The translations under genes were made by a program, and so were the position numbers. Below the pieces are notes generated by a model, which was not told where the DNA came from, did no database searches, and saw nothing but the letters and a program-made list of their open reading frames with translations. 19,642 nucleotides of DNA from an uncultured Marmoricola sp. (GTDB lineage: Bacteria > Actinomycetota > Actinomycetes > Propionibacteriales > Nocardioidaceae). The DNA lies in assembly GCF_943913695.1 (NCBI RefSeq), contig NZ_CALTZE010000078.1, positions 1-19,642 on the forward strand, written 5' to 3'. This document shows, in pieces, positions 1 to 7,057 of this stretch (positions are counted from its first letter, which is position 1; the number at the start of each line of letters is the position of its first letter).

Positions 1-53
1 GTCCCGCCCGCTCGAGCCGGCCCCTCCAGCAGGCAGCGGGCACCCCGCGAGCC

Positions 54-383
54 GTGCGTGCTCCGGGTGCCGGCTCCTCGGCGCCCGCCAGCCGGGTCCG
101 GCTCACCCGACGAGGCCGGGCGCTGGTGACGTTGGTCTTCCTCGCGGTCCTGCTCGCGGCCATGATCCCGCTCGGCGGCTGGGCCACGGCCTCCCTCTCG
201 GGGGGCACGCCCGAGCCGGTCGAGGTGGTCGAGGTCCAGTCGGGCGACACGCTCTACGACATCGCTGCTTCTGTCGCCTCGCCGGGCGAGGTGCGTGAGA
301 TGGTCTACCGGATCCAGGAGCTGAACTCCCTGCCCGGGGCGCAGATCTCCGAGGGTCAGCGGTTGGCCGTCCCGCACGACTGA
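54..383 (+). CDS. LysM-domain membrane-anchored protein
   Basis: The protein is 109 aa from the GTG at 54. A basic N-terminus is followed by one hydrophobic segment at about residues 23-44, then a single LysM-like domain at about 57-107 with the typical VQSGDTLYDIA opening and a GQRLAVP ending. LysM domains bind N-acetylglucosamine-containing polymers such as peptidoglycan, so the likely topology is a cytoplasmic tail, one membrane helix and an outer LysM domain. Short proteins of this type are commonly found beside lexA and nrdR in actinobacteria; lexA would lie left of this window. The frame stays open to the window edge without a stop, so the true start could be upstream of 54. No catalytic domain is present. 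The LysM call is firm; the biological role is inference. Confidence 0.85.
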   Translation: MRAPGAGSSAPASRVRLTRRGRALVTLVFLAVLLAAMIPLGGWATASLSGGTPEPVEVVEVQSGDTLYDIAASVASPGEVREMVYRIQELNSLPGAQISEGQRLAVPHD

Positions 384-456
384 CCAGGTCCGTCCGCCAC
401 GGACCGAGCCCGCGCTGCCCACCGGTCTCCTCGACCCAGACCGGCTCTGCGCGGAC

Positions 457-495
457 AGGGGCGGGATCCGGTACCCCATGCCGGATCCCGCCCCT
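457..495. terminator. Bidirectional hairpin terminator between convergent genes
   Basis: A perfect 15-bp inverted repeat (457-471 with 481-495) has a 9-nt loop and a GC-rich stem. It sits between the stop of the LysM gene (+, 383) and the stop of the YhhN-like gene (-, 529). There is no long T tract, which is usual for high-GC actinobacterial terminators. The symmetry lets it work in both directions. Confidence 0.8.
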
Positions 496-528
496 GGCGC
501 GTCCCCGCGCGATGTCCTGCTGTGCGGA

Positions 529-1206
529 TCAGGTGCGCAGCGTGCCTTCGACGAGTAGCGCCTGCGCGAGGGTGTAGGTCGCCATCACGGTGCGCTCGGC
601 CCAGGGCGCGGGTCCGGTCAGCACGAAGGCGCGCAGACCGAGCACGCTGTCGCTGACCAGGAAGAGCCATGCGCCGGCGCCCAGCAGCAGCCGGGCCTCG
701 CGTGGCACGGCCGTGTCGAGGTGGGTGGCGCTGGCCGCCGTCCCGGCGAGCAGCGCGGCGTACGCCGCCACGGGTGCGCGCAGCCCGGGGTCTCGGCGCC
801 CGGCTGCCTGGGCCAGGAGGGGTCCGAGCGCGAGCCCGCCCAGCAGTGCCATACGCGGTCCTGTGGCCGCCACCGCTGGCCCAGGGGCGCGGAGGTGACG
901 CAGCCCGACGACGTAGGCGGCGTGGCCGACCGCGAAGGACCCGAGTCCCGCGAGGAAGGCACGCTGTCCGTCGGAGAGCAGGGCGACGTCGCCGGCCCAG
1001 CCTGCGGCGAGCGCGATGGCGCTCGGGGTGTGCAGTGGTGTCTGGGGCGTCGCAGGAGCCTCCCGCAGCCGGATCGCGAGCAGCGGCATCAGCGCCGGCT
1101 TGGTCGCGCGCCGCGCTCGCGCAGCCCAGGCCTCGGGACGGCCCGCCAGCCAGGTGTCGGCGACGGCGGTGGCGGCGTAGAGCAGCCGAGAGGTGCGTGG
1201 TCTCAC
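529..1206 (-). CDS. YhhN-family (lysoplasmalogenase-like) membrane protein
   Basis: The protein is 225 aa from a GTG at 1206. It is a string of hydrophobic segments rich in Ala, Leu and Gly. YhhN/TMEM86-type landmarks occur in order: ATAVADTWLAG near the N-terminus, RATKPALMPLLA, GWAGDVALL, FLAGLGSFAVGHAAYVVGL, and FLVSDSVLGLRAF near the C-terminus. The last two contain the conserved Asp and His/Ser positions of the family. Characterised members hydrolyse the vinyl-ether bond of lysoplasmalogens; bacterial substrates are often unknown. The frame is open to 1356, but a longer start would run into the neighbouring gene that stops at 1230. The GTG at 1206 is therefore preferred, although its ribosome-binding site is weak (GAGGAG about 17 nt upstream). 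It probably forms an operon with the PKD-like gene just upstream. Confidence 0.8.
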   Translation of the reverse strand: MRPRTSRLLYAATAVADTWLAGRPEAWAARARRATKPALMPLLAIRLREAPATPQTPLHTPSAIALAAGWAGDVALLSDGQRAFLAGLGSFAVGHAAYVVGLRHLRAPGPAVAATGPRMALLGGLALGPLLAQAAGRRDPGLRAPVAAYAALLAGTAASATHLDTAVPREARLLLGAGAWLFLVSDSVLGLRAFVLTGPAPWAERTVMATYTLAQALLVEGTLRT

Positions 1207-1229
1207 GCGGAGGAGTCTGGCCCCACTCC

Positions 1230-2087
1230 TCAGCGCTGTCCTGACAACGCGGGGACCGCCTCGGCGACCCGCAGCGCGGTCGTCGGGCCGGTCGTCGTGA
1301 CCGTGCCACTCACCGGACGGAGGGGGCCGCCGTTGAGCGACCACTGCGCGGTCCACGTCACGACCACCCGGTGGCGCACGGTGACGTGCGCGTCCTGGTA
1401 GCGGTGGACGACCTCCTTGCTCGGGTAGGCCGCCCCTGGCGTGCTCGTCGTCGCGCTGGTGCCGTCACCGTGCTCCCAGCGGAAGCTGCTCGGCTCGATC
1501 TCCAGGCGCACCCGCTGCCCGAGGAGCGTCACGGTCTCGGTGAAGCCGTCGGCCTGCACGTAGAAGATCGTGTCGAAGTTGACCAGGGTCGTGTCGTCGG
1601 GCTGGCTGATCGAGCGCAGCTCCGGCACCGGGATCCGCCGGAACGCGGCCAGCACCATCGCGTCAGTGACCTGCGGGGGAGCGGCGGTTTGGACGGCTGG
1701 CAACGTTCCGTCGCCGGAGCAAACCAAGTTCATGGGCATCTCGCTTGCGCCCGCTATTTGCCACAGGCGATAGATCTCTTGGCCAGGCGGGCAATTGTTC
1801 TGGGGACACGTGGGCGCCCCTGAGGCCGAGTTGTCGACGGTTCCCGAGCAGGGGTTGCGCCACTCGAAGCGCGTTGACGACGGCGAAGTCGCCACGGCCG
1901 GGCGAATCGCGCTGCCGCTCGTGTCACTGGTCAGAAGCGAGCCCTGACCGCGTGAGTTGCCATCGACGATGAAGCGACTGGGAGCCGCTCGAGGTTCGTC
2001 AATGTCGACGGCACTACTCGGTCCCGTCATCAAGAACAGGAAGGTCGCGACGAGCGCTAGCCATAGCCCGGTGTGGCGGCGGCTCAT
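1230..2087 (-). CDS. Secreted PKD-like domain protein
   Basis: The protein is 285 aa. The ATG at 2087 is chosen because it overlaps the stop of the upstream lipoprotein frame as ATGA and begins a clear signal peptide: MSRR, then a hydrophobic core, then GPSSA. The mature part is extracellular. It has four cysteines in its first half (NPCSGT, PTCPQNNCPPG, LVCSGDG), suggesting disulfides. The C-terminal half looks like a PKD/Ig-type beta-sandwich, with FRWEHGDGT and later a VHRYQDAHVTV pattern. No enzyme motif is visible. Proteins of this build commonly follow DUF6318-type lipoproteins in Nocardioides-like genomes, so the pair may act together at the cell surface; this is family knowledge plus inference. 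Codon use in the first half is less GC-rich than in neighbouring genes. Confidence 0.7.
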   Translation of the reverse strand: MSRRHTGLWLALVATFLFLMTGPSSAVDIDEPRAAPSRFIVDGNSRGQGSLLTSDTSGSAIRPAVATSPSSTRFEWRNPCSGTVDNSASGAPTCPQNNCPPGQEIYRLWQIAGASEMPMNLVCSGDGTLPAVQTAAPPQVTDAMVLAAFRRIPVPELRSISQPDDTTLVNFDTIFYVQADGFTETVTLLGQRVRLEIEPSSFRWEHGDGTSATTSTPGAAYPSKEVVHRYQDAHVTVRHRVVVTWTAQWSLNGGPLRPVSGTVTTTGPTTALRVAEAVPALSGQR

Positions 2088-2646
2088 TGCTGTGGATCCA
2101 ATGCGCCGACCCGCCAGGCCTCTTCGGGTGTCCAAAGTAGTTGAAAGGCGTGCAGTTGTTGCCTTGCGCCCGCGTACTGCACGGGGTCCGCCCCGCGGGA
2201 CTTGCGCCAAGTTTGTGGCGCATAGTCGACTACCGCGTCTACAGCAGCGACGTCGCCTTGGATGTCGTAGAACTTCATGCGCCGCACCGTCCATTCACCG
2301 CCGGTGTAGGCGCCCCCCGTTTCATATGTTTGAGCGATGCCGTCAGCAATCCCGTCGCATCGCGTGCAGGCCGGAACGTAGGCGCTGCGGAGCGGTCCCA
2401 TGTCGCCGGTGAGACTCGAGTAGTTCAGCGCGTCGATGAAGAACTTCGCGGCGGAGATTGCGCCGCGACGAGTCTTGTCACTCAAGTTCTTAGGCATCTC
2501 CGGCGGCTCCGTCGCGGTTGCCGACGCACTGGGTGAGGGAGACGCGGTCGCGCTCGGTGTCGGGGGAGGCTGGCCTCGGGGTTGCCGCCGCACCCGGCGA
2601 GGAGGAGCACGCCGAGCGCCGTCAGGGCGGTAGTCAGCGCTCGCAT
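2084..2646 (-). pseudogene. DUF6318-type lipoprotein, frameshifted after the signal peptide
   Basis: From the ATG at 2646, preceded by AGGTGAGAG, the sequence encodes a lipoprotein signal peptide, MRALTTALTALGV then LLLAGC-GGN, with a lipobox cysteine at residue 19. This frame is lost about 8 codons later. A Ser/Pro/Thr/Ala linker (PPTPSATASPSPSAS) and a globular domain (KFFIDALNYSSLTGDM, CTRC, GEWTVRRMKFY, LHAFQLLW) continue in the -1 frame to the stop at 2084. The span is 563 bases, one short of a multiple of three. One extra C in the CCCCC run (plus-strand G run, 2562-2566) would restore a 187-aa protein. The domain resembles DUF6318 of actinobacterial lipoproteins, with unknown function. 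A sequencing error, a real mutation or programmed slippage are all possible. The coding pattern is otherwise intact. Confidence 0.75.
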
Positions 2647-2726
2647 CTCTCACCTGCTCGTCGGATCCCGGGACGTCGGGACGGTAACTACCCGAGCCGC
2701 AGCCGCGCTACACCTGCGTGCCGCCC

Positions 2727-2735
2727 TGTGGACAA
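2727..2735 (-). promoter_or_regulatory. DnaA box match (TTGTCCACA)
   Basis: The reverse complement reads TTGTCCACA, the consensus DnaA box for high-GC actinobacteria. It lies upstream of the broken lipoprotein gene and just beyond the stop of the possible two-TM gene. A single isolated box is weak evidence of function. Confidence 0.35.
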
Positions 2736-2751
2736 CTCGCGTGTGCGCAGG

Positions 2752-3018
2752 TCAGCCGCGGTGTCGTGGAGTGGTGCGTGGGGCCGGGGGAGCTGCGTCG
2801 CGCCTCGAGCCGAGCAGCAGCATGCCGGCGGCGTACAGCGCGACCGCGGCCCCCACGCCCCAGGCGGCCAGCAGCCACCACGAACCGGTCCCGGCACGCA
2901 CCTCCCGCCCCTCGGCCACGGCCAGGGCCACCAGCCCACCCCAGGCCAGCAGCGCCACCACTGCGGCCAGCAGCAGCCTCACGGAGCGCCGTGCAGGCGC
3001 GTGTCCCCCGTCATCCAC
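2752..3018 (-). CDS. Possible small two-TM membrane protein
   Basis: I do not recognise the family. From a GTG at 3018 the frame gives 88 aa. Two hydrophobic segments (VRLLLAAVVALLAWGGLVALAV and WWLLAAWGVGAAVALYAAGMLLL) are separated by a short polar, charged loop. The C-terminal tail is basic and rich in Pro and Arg. The hydrophobic pattern with Arg at the ends looks like a real two-helix membrane protein rather than a random frame. The start is uncertain: GTGs at 3036 and 2982 are also possible and none has a strong ribosome-binding site. The gene sits between the lipoprotein gene and the nrdR control region. Existence itself is moderately uncertain. Confidence 0.45.
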   Translation of the reverse strand: MDDGGHAPARRSVRLLLAAVVALLAWGGLVALAVAEGREVRAGTGSWWLLAAWGVGAAVALYAAGMLLLGSRRDAAPPAPRTTPRHRG

Positions 3019-3179
3019 ACCTGCATCGTGTCGCACGAGGGGGCCGACACGCCCAGGAACCCTCCTCCTCGAGCCCGGGCCGCCCAGCACTTTCCGCCGG
3101 CGCCGATGCGCTGACCTGCGGTGATGGCGACCACGTGGGGCTGGGTGGTCGGGAGTGCGAATCGAGGGGTGACATGTGG

Positions 3180-3209
3180 TTGACCCGGGGTCGCAGGCGG
3201 GTCTACGGT
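3180..3209 (+). promoter_or_regulatory. Sigma-A-like promoter of nrdR-nrdJ
   Basis: A TTGACC -35 element (3180-3185) and a TACGGT -10 element (3204-3209) are separated by 18 bp. The predicted transcription start is near 3216, inside the first NrdR-box-like site, a layout suited to repression. The leader to the nrdR start would be about 135 nt. Confidence 0.6.
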
Positions 3210-3211
3210 TC

Positions 3212-3258
3212 CCCAACATCTAGTAGTTACAACGATGTAGTTATCCACATCTAGTTCC
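3212..3258 (+). promoter_or_regulatory. Paired NrdR-box-like operators
   Basis: Two copies of CA(A)C-ATCTAGT lie at 3216-3224 and 3246-3255. Their ATCTAGT cores start 31 bp apart (3218 and 3249), three helical turns. NrdR boxes (palindrome core near ATATAGT) are known to occur in pairs with a 15-16 bp spacer, which gives this phasing. A less similar site (GATGTAGTT, 3234-3242) lies between them. The predicted start of transcription is within the first box, consistent with autorepression of nrdR-nrdJ by NrdR. The boxes match the consensus mainly in the right half. Confidence 0.65.
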
Positions 3259-3324
3259 ACAGACCGAGCCGGTTTCCCACAGCCACGCAGCTCGCTCCAC
3301 ACGGAATCCACAGCGCCGACCACA
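3241..3324 (+). promoter_or_regulatory. DnaA box and CCACA cluster in the nrdR leader
   Basis: A perfect DnaA box, TTATCCACA, lies at 3241-3249 between the two NrdR-like boxes. Five more CCACA cores in the same orientation follow at 3257, 3277, 3297, 3308 and 3320. They sit in 9-mers that partly match the box, such as TTTCCCACA and GAATCCACA. Such density is unexpected in random GC-rich DNA. DnaA regulates the E. coli nrdAB promoter, which gives a precedent; binding here is inferred. Confidence 0.45.
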
Positions 3325-3350
3325 GGTTGAACCCTCGAGAGGAGATCCCA

Positions 3351-3866
3351 GTGCACTGCCCCTTCTGCCGCGGCAACGACACGCGGGTGCTCGACTCGCG
3401 GGTGGCCGAGGACGGCGGCTCGATCCGACGGCGGCGCACCTGCCCCACGTGCGAGAAGCGGTTCACCACGGTCGAGCAGATGCAGCTCACGGTGCTCAAG
3501 CGCAGCGGCGCGACCGAGCCGTTCACCCGTGAGAAGGCCGTGGCCGGCGTACGCAAGGCGTGCAAGGGTCGTCCGGTCGACGAGGACGACCTCGCCCGCC
3601 TCGGCCAGCAGGTCGAGGAGGCGATCCGCGTCGCGGGGTGGGCCGAGGTCCCGGCCCACGAGGTCGGCATGGCGATCCTGGGTCCGCTGCGCGAGCTGGA
3701 CGCCGTGGCCTACCTGCGCTTCGCCTCGGTCTACAAGGCGTTCTCCTCCGCGGAAGACTTCGAGAGCGAGATCGCGGTGCTGCGCGCCGAGCACGCGCTG
3801 CAGCCCGCGACTGTCGGTGCCCCCGACCACACTGGGAAGGCGCCACAACCCCAGCCCACGGGCTGA
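3351..3866 (+). CDS. nrdR: Transcriptional repressor NrdR
   Basis: NrdR is the ATP/dATP-sensing repressor of ribonucleotide reductase genes. The GTG at 3351 gives 171 aa and matches the usual MHCPFC start. It is preceded by AGAGGAG with 7-nt spacing; an upstream GTG at 3327 lacks such support. A zinc ribbon is formed by C3, C6, C31 and C34 (HCPFC and TCPTCEKRF), with the conserved VLDSR and SIRRRRTC segments. An ATP-cone domain spans about 47-137 (VLKRSGATEPFTREK, LRELDAVAYLRFASVYKAF). The C-terminal 30 residues are a low-complexity extension ending in PQPQPTG. nrdJ follows after 148 bp on the same strand. The paired boxes upstream suggest autoregulation. Confidence 0.97.
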   Translation: MHCPFCRGNDTRVLDSRVAEDGGSIRRRRTCPTCEKRFTTVEQMQLTVLKRSGATEPFTREKAVAGVRKACKGRPVDEDDLARLGQQVEEAIRVAGWAEVPAHEVGMAILGPLRELDAVAYLRFASVYKAFSSAEDFESEIAVLRAEHALQPATVGAPDHTGKAPQPQPTG

Positions 3867-3877
3867 CCACGATCAGC

Positions 3878-3907
3878 CCCGTGCGCTGTGGGGAAGCAGC
3901 GCGCGGG
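3878..3907 (+). other. Hairpin in the nrdR-nrdJ intergenic region
   Basis: An 11-bp stem (3878-3888 with 3897-3907, one G-U wobble) encloses an 8-nt loop, TGGGGAAG. It begins 12 nt after the nrdR stop. No T tract follows. It could be an attenuator, partial terminator or mRNA-stability element separating nrdR from the more highly needed nrdJ. Confidence 0.4.
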
Positions 3908-4014
3908 GCCACCACGTCCGGTGGCGACGGCCCACCGACAGCACGACGGCAACAGCACCACCGCACAGCACGTACGACGAGGCACGGCACACCACCCAAG
4001 GGAGCAGGGACGAC

Positions 4015-6906
4015 ATGACGCAGACCGTGAGCACGGGCAGCACGCGCAGCCGCAAGAAGGCCGGCGGGCTGAAGGTCGAGCAGCACTTCTCGACCCCCGG
4101 CGTCCACCCCTACGACGAGCTCACCTGGGAGCGTCGCGACGTCGTCCAGACCAACTGGAAGACCGGCGAGACCGTCTTCGAGCAGCGCGGCGTCGAATAC
4201 CCCGACACCTGGAGTGTCAACGCCTCGACCATCGTCACGACCAAGTACTTCCGCGGTGCCGTCGGCACCGACGCCCGCGAGTGGAGCCTCAAGCAGCTCA
4301 TCGACCGCGTCGTCGGCCGCTACGTCGAGGCGGGTCGCGACCACGGCTACTTCGCCACCGACGCCGACGCCGAGGTCTTCGAGCACGAGCTCACCTGGCT
4401 GCTGGTGCACCAGTACTTCTCCTTCAACTCGCCCGTCTGGTTCAACGTCGGCACCCAGAGCCCGCAGCAGGTCAGCGCCTGCTTCATCCTCTCCGTCGAC
4501 GACTCCATGGACTCGATCCTGAACTGGTACAAGGAGGAGGGCTTCATCTTCAAGGGCGGCTCCGGCGCCGGCCTCAACCTCTCCCGCATCCGCTCCTCCA
4601 AGGAGCTGCTCTCCTCCGGCGGCACGGCCTCCGGCCCGGTCTCCTTCATGCGCGGCGCCGACGCGTCCGCCGGCACCATCAAGTCCGGTGGTGCGACCCG
4701 CCGCGCGGCCAAGATGGTCGTGCTCGATGTCGACCACCCCGACATCGAGGAGTTCGTGCAGACCAAGGCGCGCGAGGAGGACAAGATCCGCGCCCTGCGC
4801 GACGCCGGCTTCGACATGGACCTCGGCGGCGACGACATCACCTCGGTGCAGTACCAGAACGCCAACAACTCGGTGCGCGTCAGCGACGAGTTCATGCGCG
4901 CCGTCGAGGAGGGCACCGACTTCGGCCTGCGCTCGCGCACCACCGGCGAGGTGATCGAGACCGTCGACGCCCGCGCCCTGTTCGAGAAGATCAGCAAGGC
5001 CGCCTGGGAGTGCGCCGACCCCGGCCTGCAGTACGACGACACGATCAACGACTGGCACACCAACCCCGAGACCGGCCGCATCACCGCGTCCAACCCGTGC
5101 TCGGAATACATGTCGCTCGACAACTCCTCGTGCAACCTGGCCTCGCTCAACCTGCTGAAGTTCCTGCGCGACGACGACACCTTCGACGCGGCCGAGTTCG
5201 CCAAGGCCGTCGAGGTGATCATCACCGCGATGGACATCTCGATCTGCTTCGCCGACTTCCCGACCGAGGCGATCGGCGAGACCACCCGCGACTACCGCCA
5301 GCTCGGCATCGGCTACGCCAACCTCGGTGCGCTGCTCATGGCCATGGGCCTGGGCTACGACTCCGACGGCGGCCGCTCTATGGCCGCGACCATCACCTCG
5401 CTGATGACCGGGGTCTCCTACCGTCGCTCGGCCGAGCTCGCCGGCGTCGTCGGTCCCTACGCCGGCTACGCCCGCAACGCCGACGCCCACAAGCGCGTGA
5501 TGCGCAAGCACCAGGCGGCCAACGACGTCGTGCGCACCCTGCACGTAGCCGACGCCCAGGTGCACAAGCTGGCCACCAAGGCGTGGGACGACGTGCAGCG
5601 GCTCGGCGAGAAGCACGGCTTCCGCAACGCCCAGGCCTCGGTGCTCGCCCCCACCGGCACGATCGGCTTCATGATGGACTGCGACACCACCGGCATCGAG
5701 CCGGACTTCTCGCTGGTCAAGTTCAAGAAGCTCGTCGGCGGCGGCTCGATGCAGATCGTCAACCAGACGATCCCGCGGGCGCTGAAGAAGCTCGGCTACG
5801 CCGAGGAGACCATCGAGGCGATCGTGGAGTACATCGCCGAGCACGGTCACGTCATCGACGCTCCCGGCCTGCGCACCGAGCACTACGAGGTCTTCGACAC
5901 CGCGATGGGCGCCCGCTCGCTCAAGCCGATGGGCCACGTGCGGATGATGGCGGCGTGCCAGCCGTTCCTCTCCGGTGCGATCTCCAAGACGGTCAACCTG
6001 CCGGAGTCGGCCACGGTCGAGGAGATCGCGGATGTCTACCTGCAGAGCTGGAAGCTCGGCCTGAAGGCGACCGCGATCTACCGCGACAACTGCAAGGTCG
6101 GCCAGCCGCTCTCCGACGGCAAGTCCGACCAGGCCAAGAAGGATCAGGGCCAGAGCGTGGCGGAGCCCGAGACCAAGGTCGTCGAGGTCCACAAGCCGCT
6201 GCGCAAGCGACTCCCCAAGAGCCGCTCGGCCAAGACCACGTCCTTCACCGTCGGTGGCGCCGAGGGCTACATGACCTCCGGCGCCCACGACGACGGCGAG
6301 CTGGGCGAGATCTTCCTCAAGCTCGGCAAGCAGGGCTCGACCCTGGCCGGCGTGATGGACGCCTTCTCGATCGCGGTGAGCATCGGCCTGCAGTACGGCG
6401 TGCCGCTGGAGACCTACGTCTCCAAGTTCACCAACCTGCGCTTCGAGCCCGCCGGCATGACCGACGACCCGGACGTGCGGATGAGCCAGTCGATCATGGA
6501 CTACATCTTCCGCCGCCTGGCGCTGGACTACCTGCCCTTCGAGGAGCGCTCGATGCTCGGCATCTACTCCGCCGAGGAGCGCCGCCGCCACCTCGAGACC
6601 GGCTCGTATGAGCCTCTCGAGGAGACGGGGTCGGCCAGCGAGCTGACCGCGACCTCCTTCGCCGAGCCGGCCGAGGCCACCGCGGCGACGACGCCGGAGG
6701 TCCAGTCCGAGGCTCGGGCCGAGTCCGTGGTGGAGGAGAAGGCCAAGCCCGCCCCGGGCGATGCCCACACCTCCGCGGAGCTGCTGGAGAAGATCACCGG
6801 CACCGCCGTCGACTCCCCGCTGTGCATGACCTGCGGCACCAAGATGCGCCCCGCCGGCTCCTGCTACGTCTGCGAGGGCTGCGGCAGCACCAGCGGCTGC
6901 AGCTGA
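4015..6906 (+). CDS. nrdJ: Vitamin B12-dependent (class II) ribonucleoside-diphosphate reductase NrdJ
   Basis: This cytosolic enzyme reduces ribonucleotides to deoxyribonucleotides using adenosylcobalamin to generate a thiyl radical. The ATG at 4015 gives 963 aa, with GGAGCAGGG upstream. The NPCSEY motif supplies N360, radical cysteine C362 and E364. C156 (VSACFILS) and C373 (SSCNLASLNL) match the redox-active pair, with the same 11-residue spacing between C362 and C373 as in characterised class II enzymes. After a charged linker, a TSCPD-type domain follows (TSGAHDDGELGEIFLKLGKQG). The C-terminus is an Ala/Glu-rich linker and a cysteine-rich tail (CMTC, CYVCEGCG, SGCS) typical of NrdJ and thought to re-reduce the active site. 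The N-terminal regulatory ATP cone is absent, so transcriptional control by NrdR is likely important. No class I genes are in view. Confidence 0.98.
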   Translation: MTQTVSTGSTRSRKKAGGLKVEQHFSTPGVHPYDELTWERRDVVQTNWKTGETVFEQRGVEYPDTWSVNASTIVTTKYFRGAVGTDAREWSLKQLIDRVVGRYVEAGRDHGYFATDADAEVFEHELTWLLVHQYFSFNSPVWFNVGTQSPQQVSACFILSVDDSMDSILNWYKEEGFIFKGGSGAGLNLSRIRSSKELLSSGGTASGPVSFMRGADASAGTIKSGGATRRAAKMVVLDVDHPDIEEFVQTKAREEDKIRALRDAGFDMDLGGDDITSVQYQNANNSVRVSDEFMRAVEEGTDFGLRSRTTGEVIETVDARALFEKISKAAWECADPGLQYDDTINDWHTNPETGRITASNPCSEYMSLDNSSCNLASLNLLKFLRDDDTFDAAEFAKAVEVIITAMDISICFADFPTEAIGETTRDYRQLGIGYANLGALLMAMGLGYDSDGGRSMAATITSLMTGVSYRRSAELAGVVGPYAGYARNADAHKRVMRKHQAANDVVRTLHVADAQVHKLATKAWDDVQRLGEKHGFRNAQASVLAPTGTIGFMMDCDTTGIEPDFSLVKFKKLVGGGSMQIVNQTIPRALKKLGYAEETIEAIVEYIAEHGHVIDAPGLRTEHYEVFDTAMGARSLKPMGHVRMMAACQPFLSGAISKTVNLPESATVEEIADVYLQSWKLGLKATAIYRDNCKVGQPLSDGKSDQAKKDQGQSVAEPETKVVEVHKPLRKRLPKSRSAKTTSFTVGGAEGYMTSGAHDDGELGEIFLKLGKQGSTLAGVMDAFSIAVSIGLQYGVPLETYVSKFTNLRFEPAGMTDDPDVRMSQSIMDYIFRRLALDYLPFEERSMLGIYSAEERRRHLETGSYEPLEETGSASELTATSFAEPAEATAATTPEVQSEARAESVVEEKAKPAPGDAHTSAELLEKITGTAVDSPLCMTCGTKMRPAGSCYVCEGCGSTSGCS

Positions 6907-6926
6907 CGACGAGCCGATCGCACGCA

Positions 6927-6955
6927 GCGGCCCCACTCCGACCGGGTGGGGCCGC
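6927..6955 (+). terminator. Rho-independent-like terminator after nrdJ
   Basis: A perfect 10-bp inverted repeat (GCGGCCCCAC at 6927-6936 with its complement at 6946-6955) has a 9-nt loop and is followed by TTCGTT. It starts 20 bp after the nrdJ stop and closes the nrdR-nrdJ unit. Confidence 0.85.
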
Positions 6956-7057
6956 TTCGTTGCGTTCGCACGTGTCAGCGCTCGCCAGGACCTGCGCTGA
7001 CCGGGGCCCGTCAGCCGTGGTCGACTGGCCGTCGCGACGCCTGCTGCGAGGGAGACG

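Noticed and set aside
2979..3848. Minus-strand frame across the nrdR control region and nrdR
   Set aside because: Antisense to nrdR and without recognisable domains; the region carries promoter and operator signals instead.
3867..4014. Cobalamin riboswitch before the B12-dependent reductase gene
   Set aside because: The interval is only 148 bp and I see no B12-box core (GCCACTG-like). Only a simple hairpin is present.
3523..6936. Very long open frame on the minus strand across nrdR and nrdJ
   Set aside because: It is antisense to two firmly identified genes. Its product is a Gly/Ala/Val/Leu/Arg/His/Asp mixture typical of the complement of GC-rich codons, without domains.
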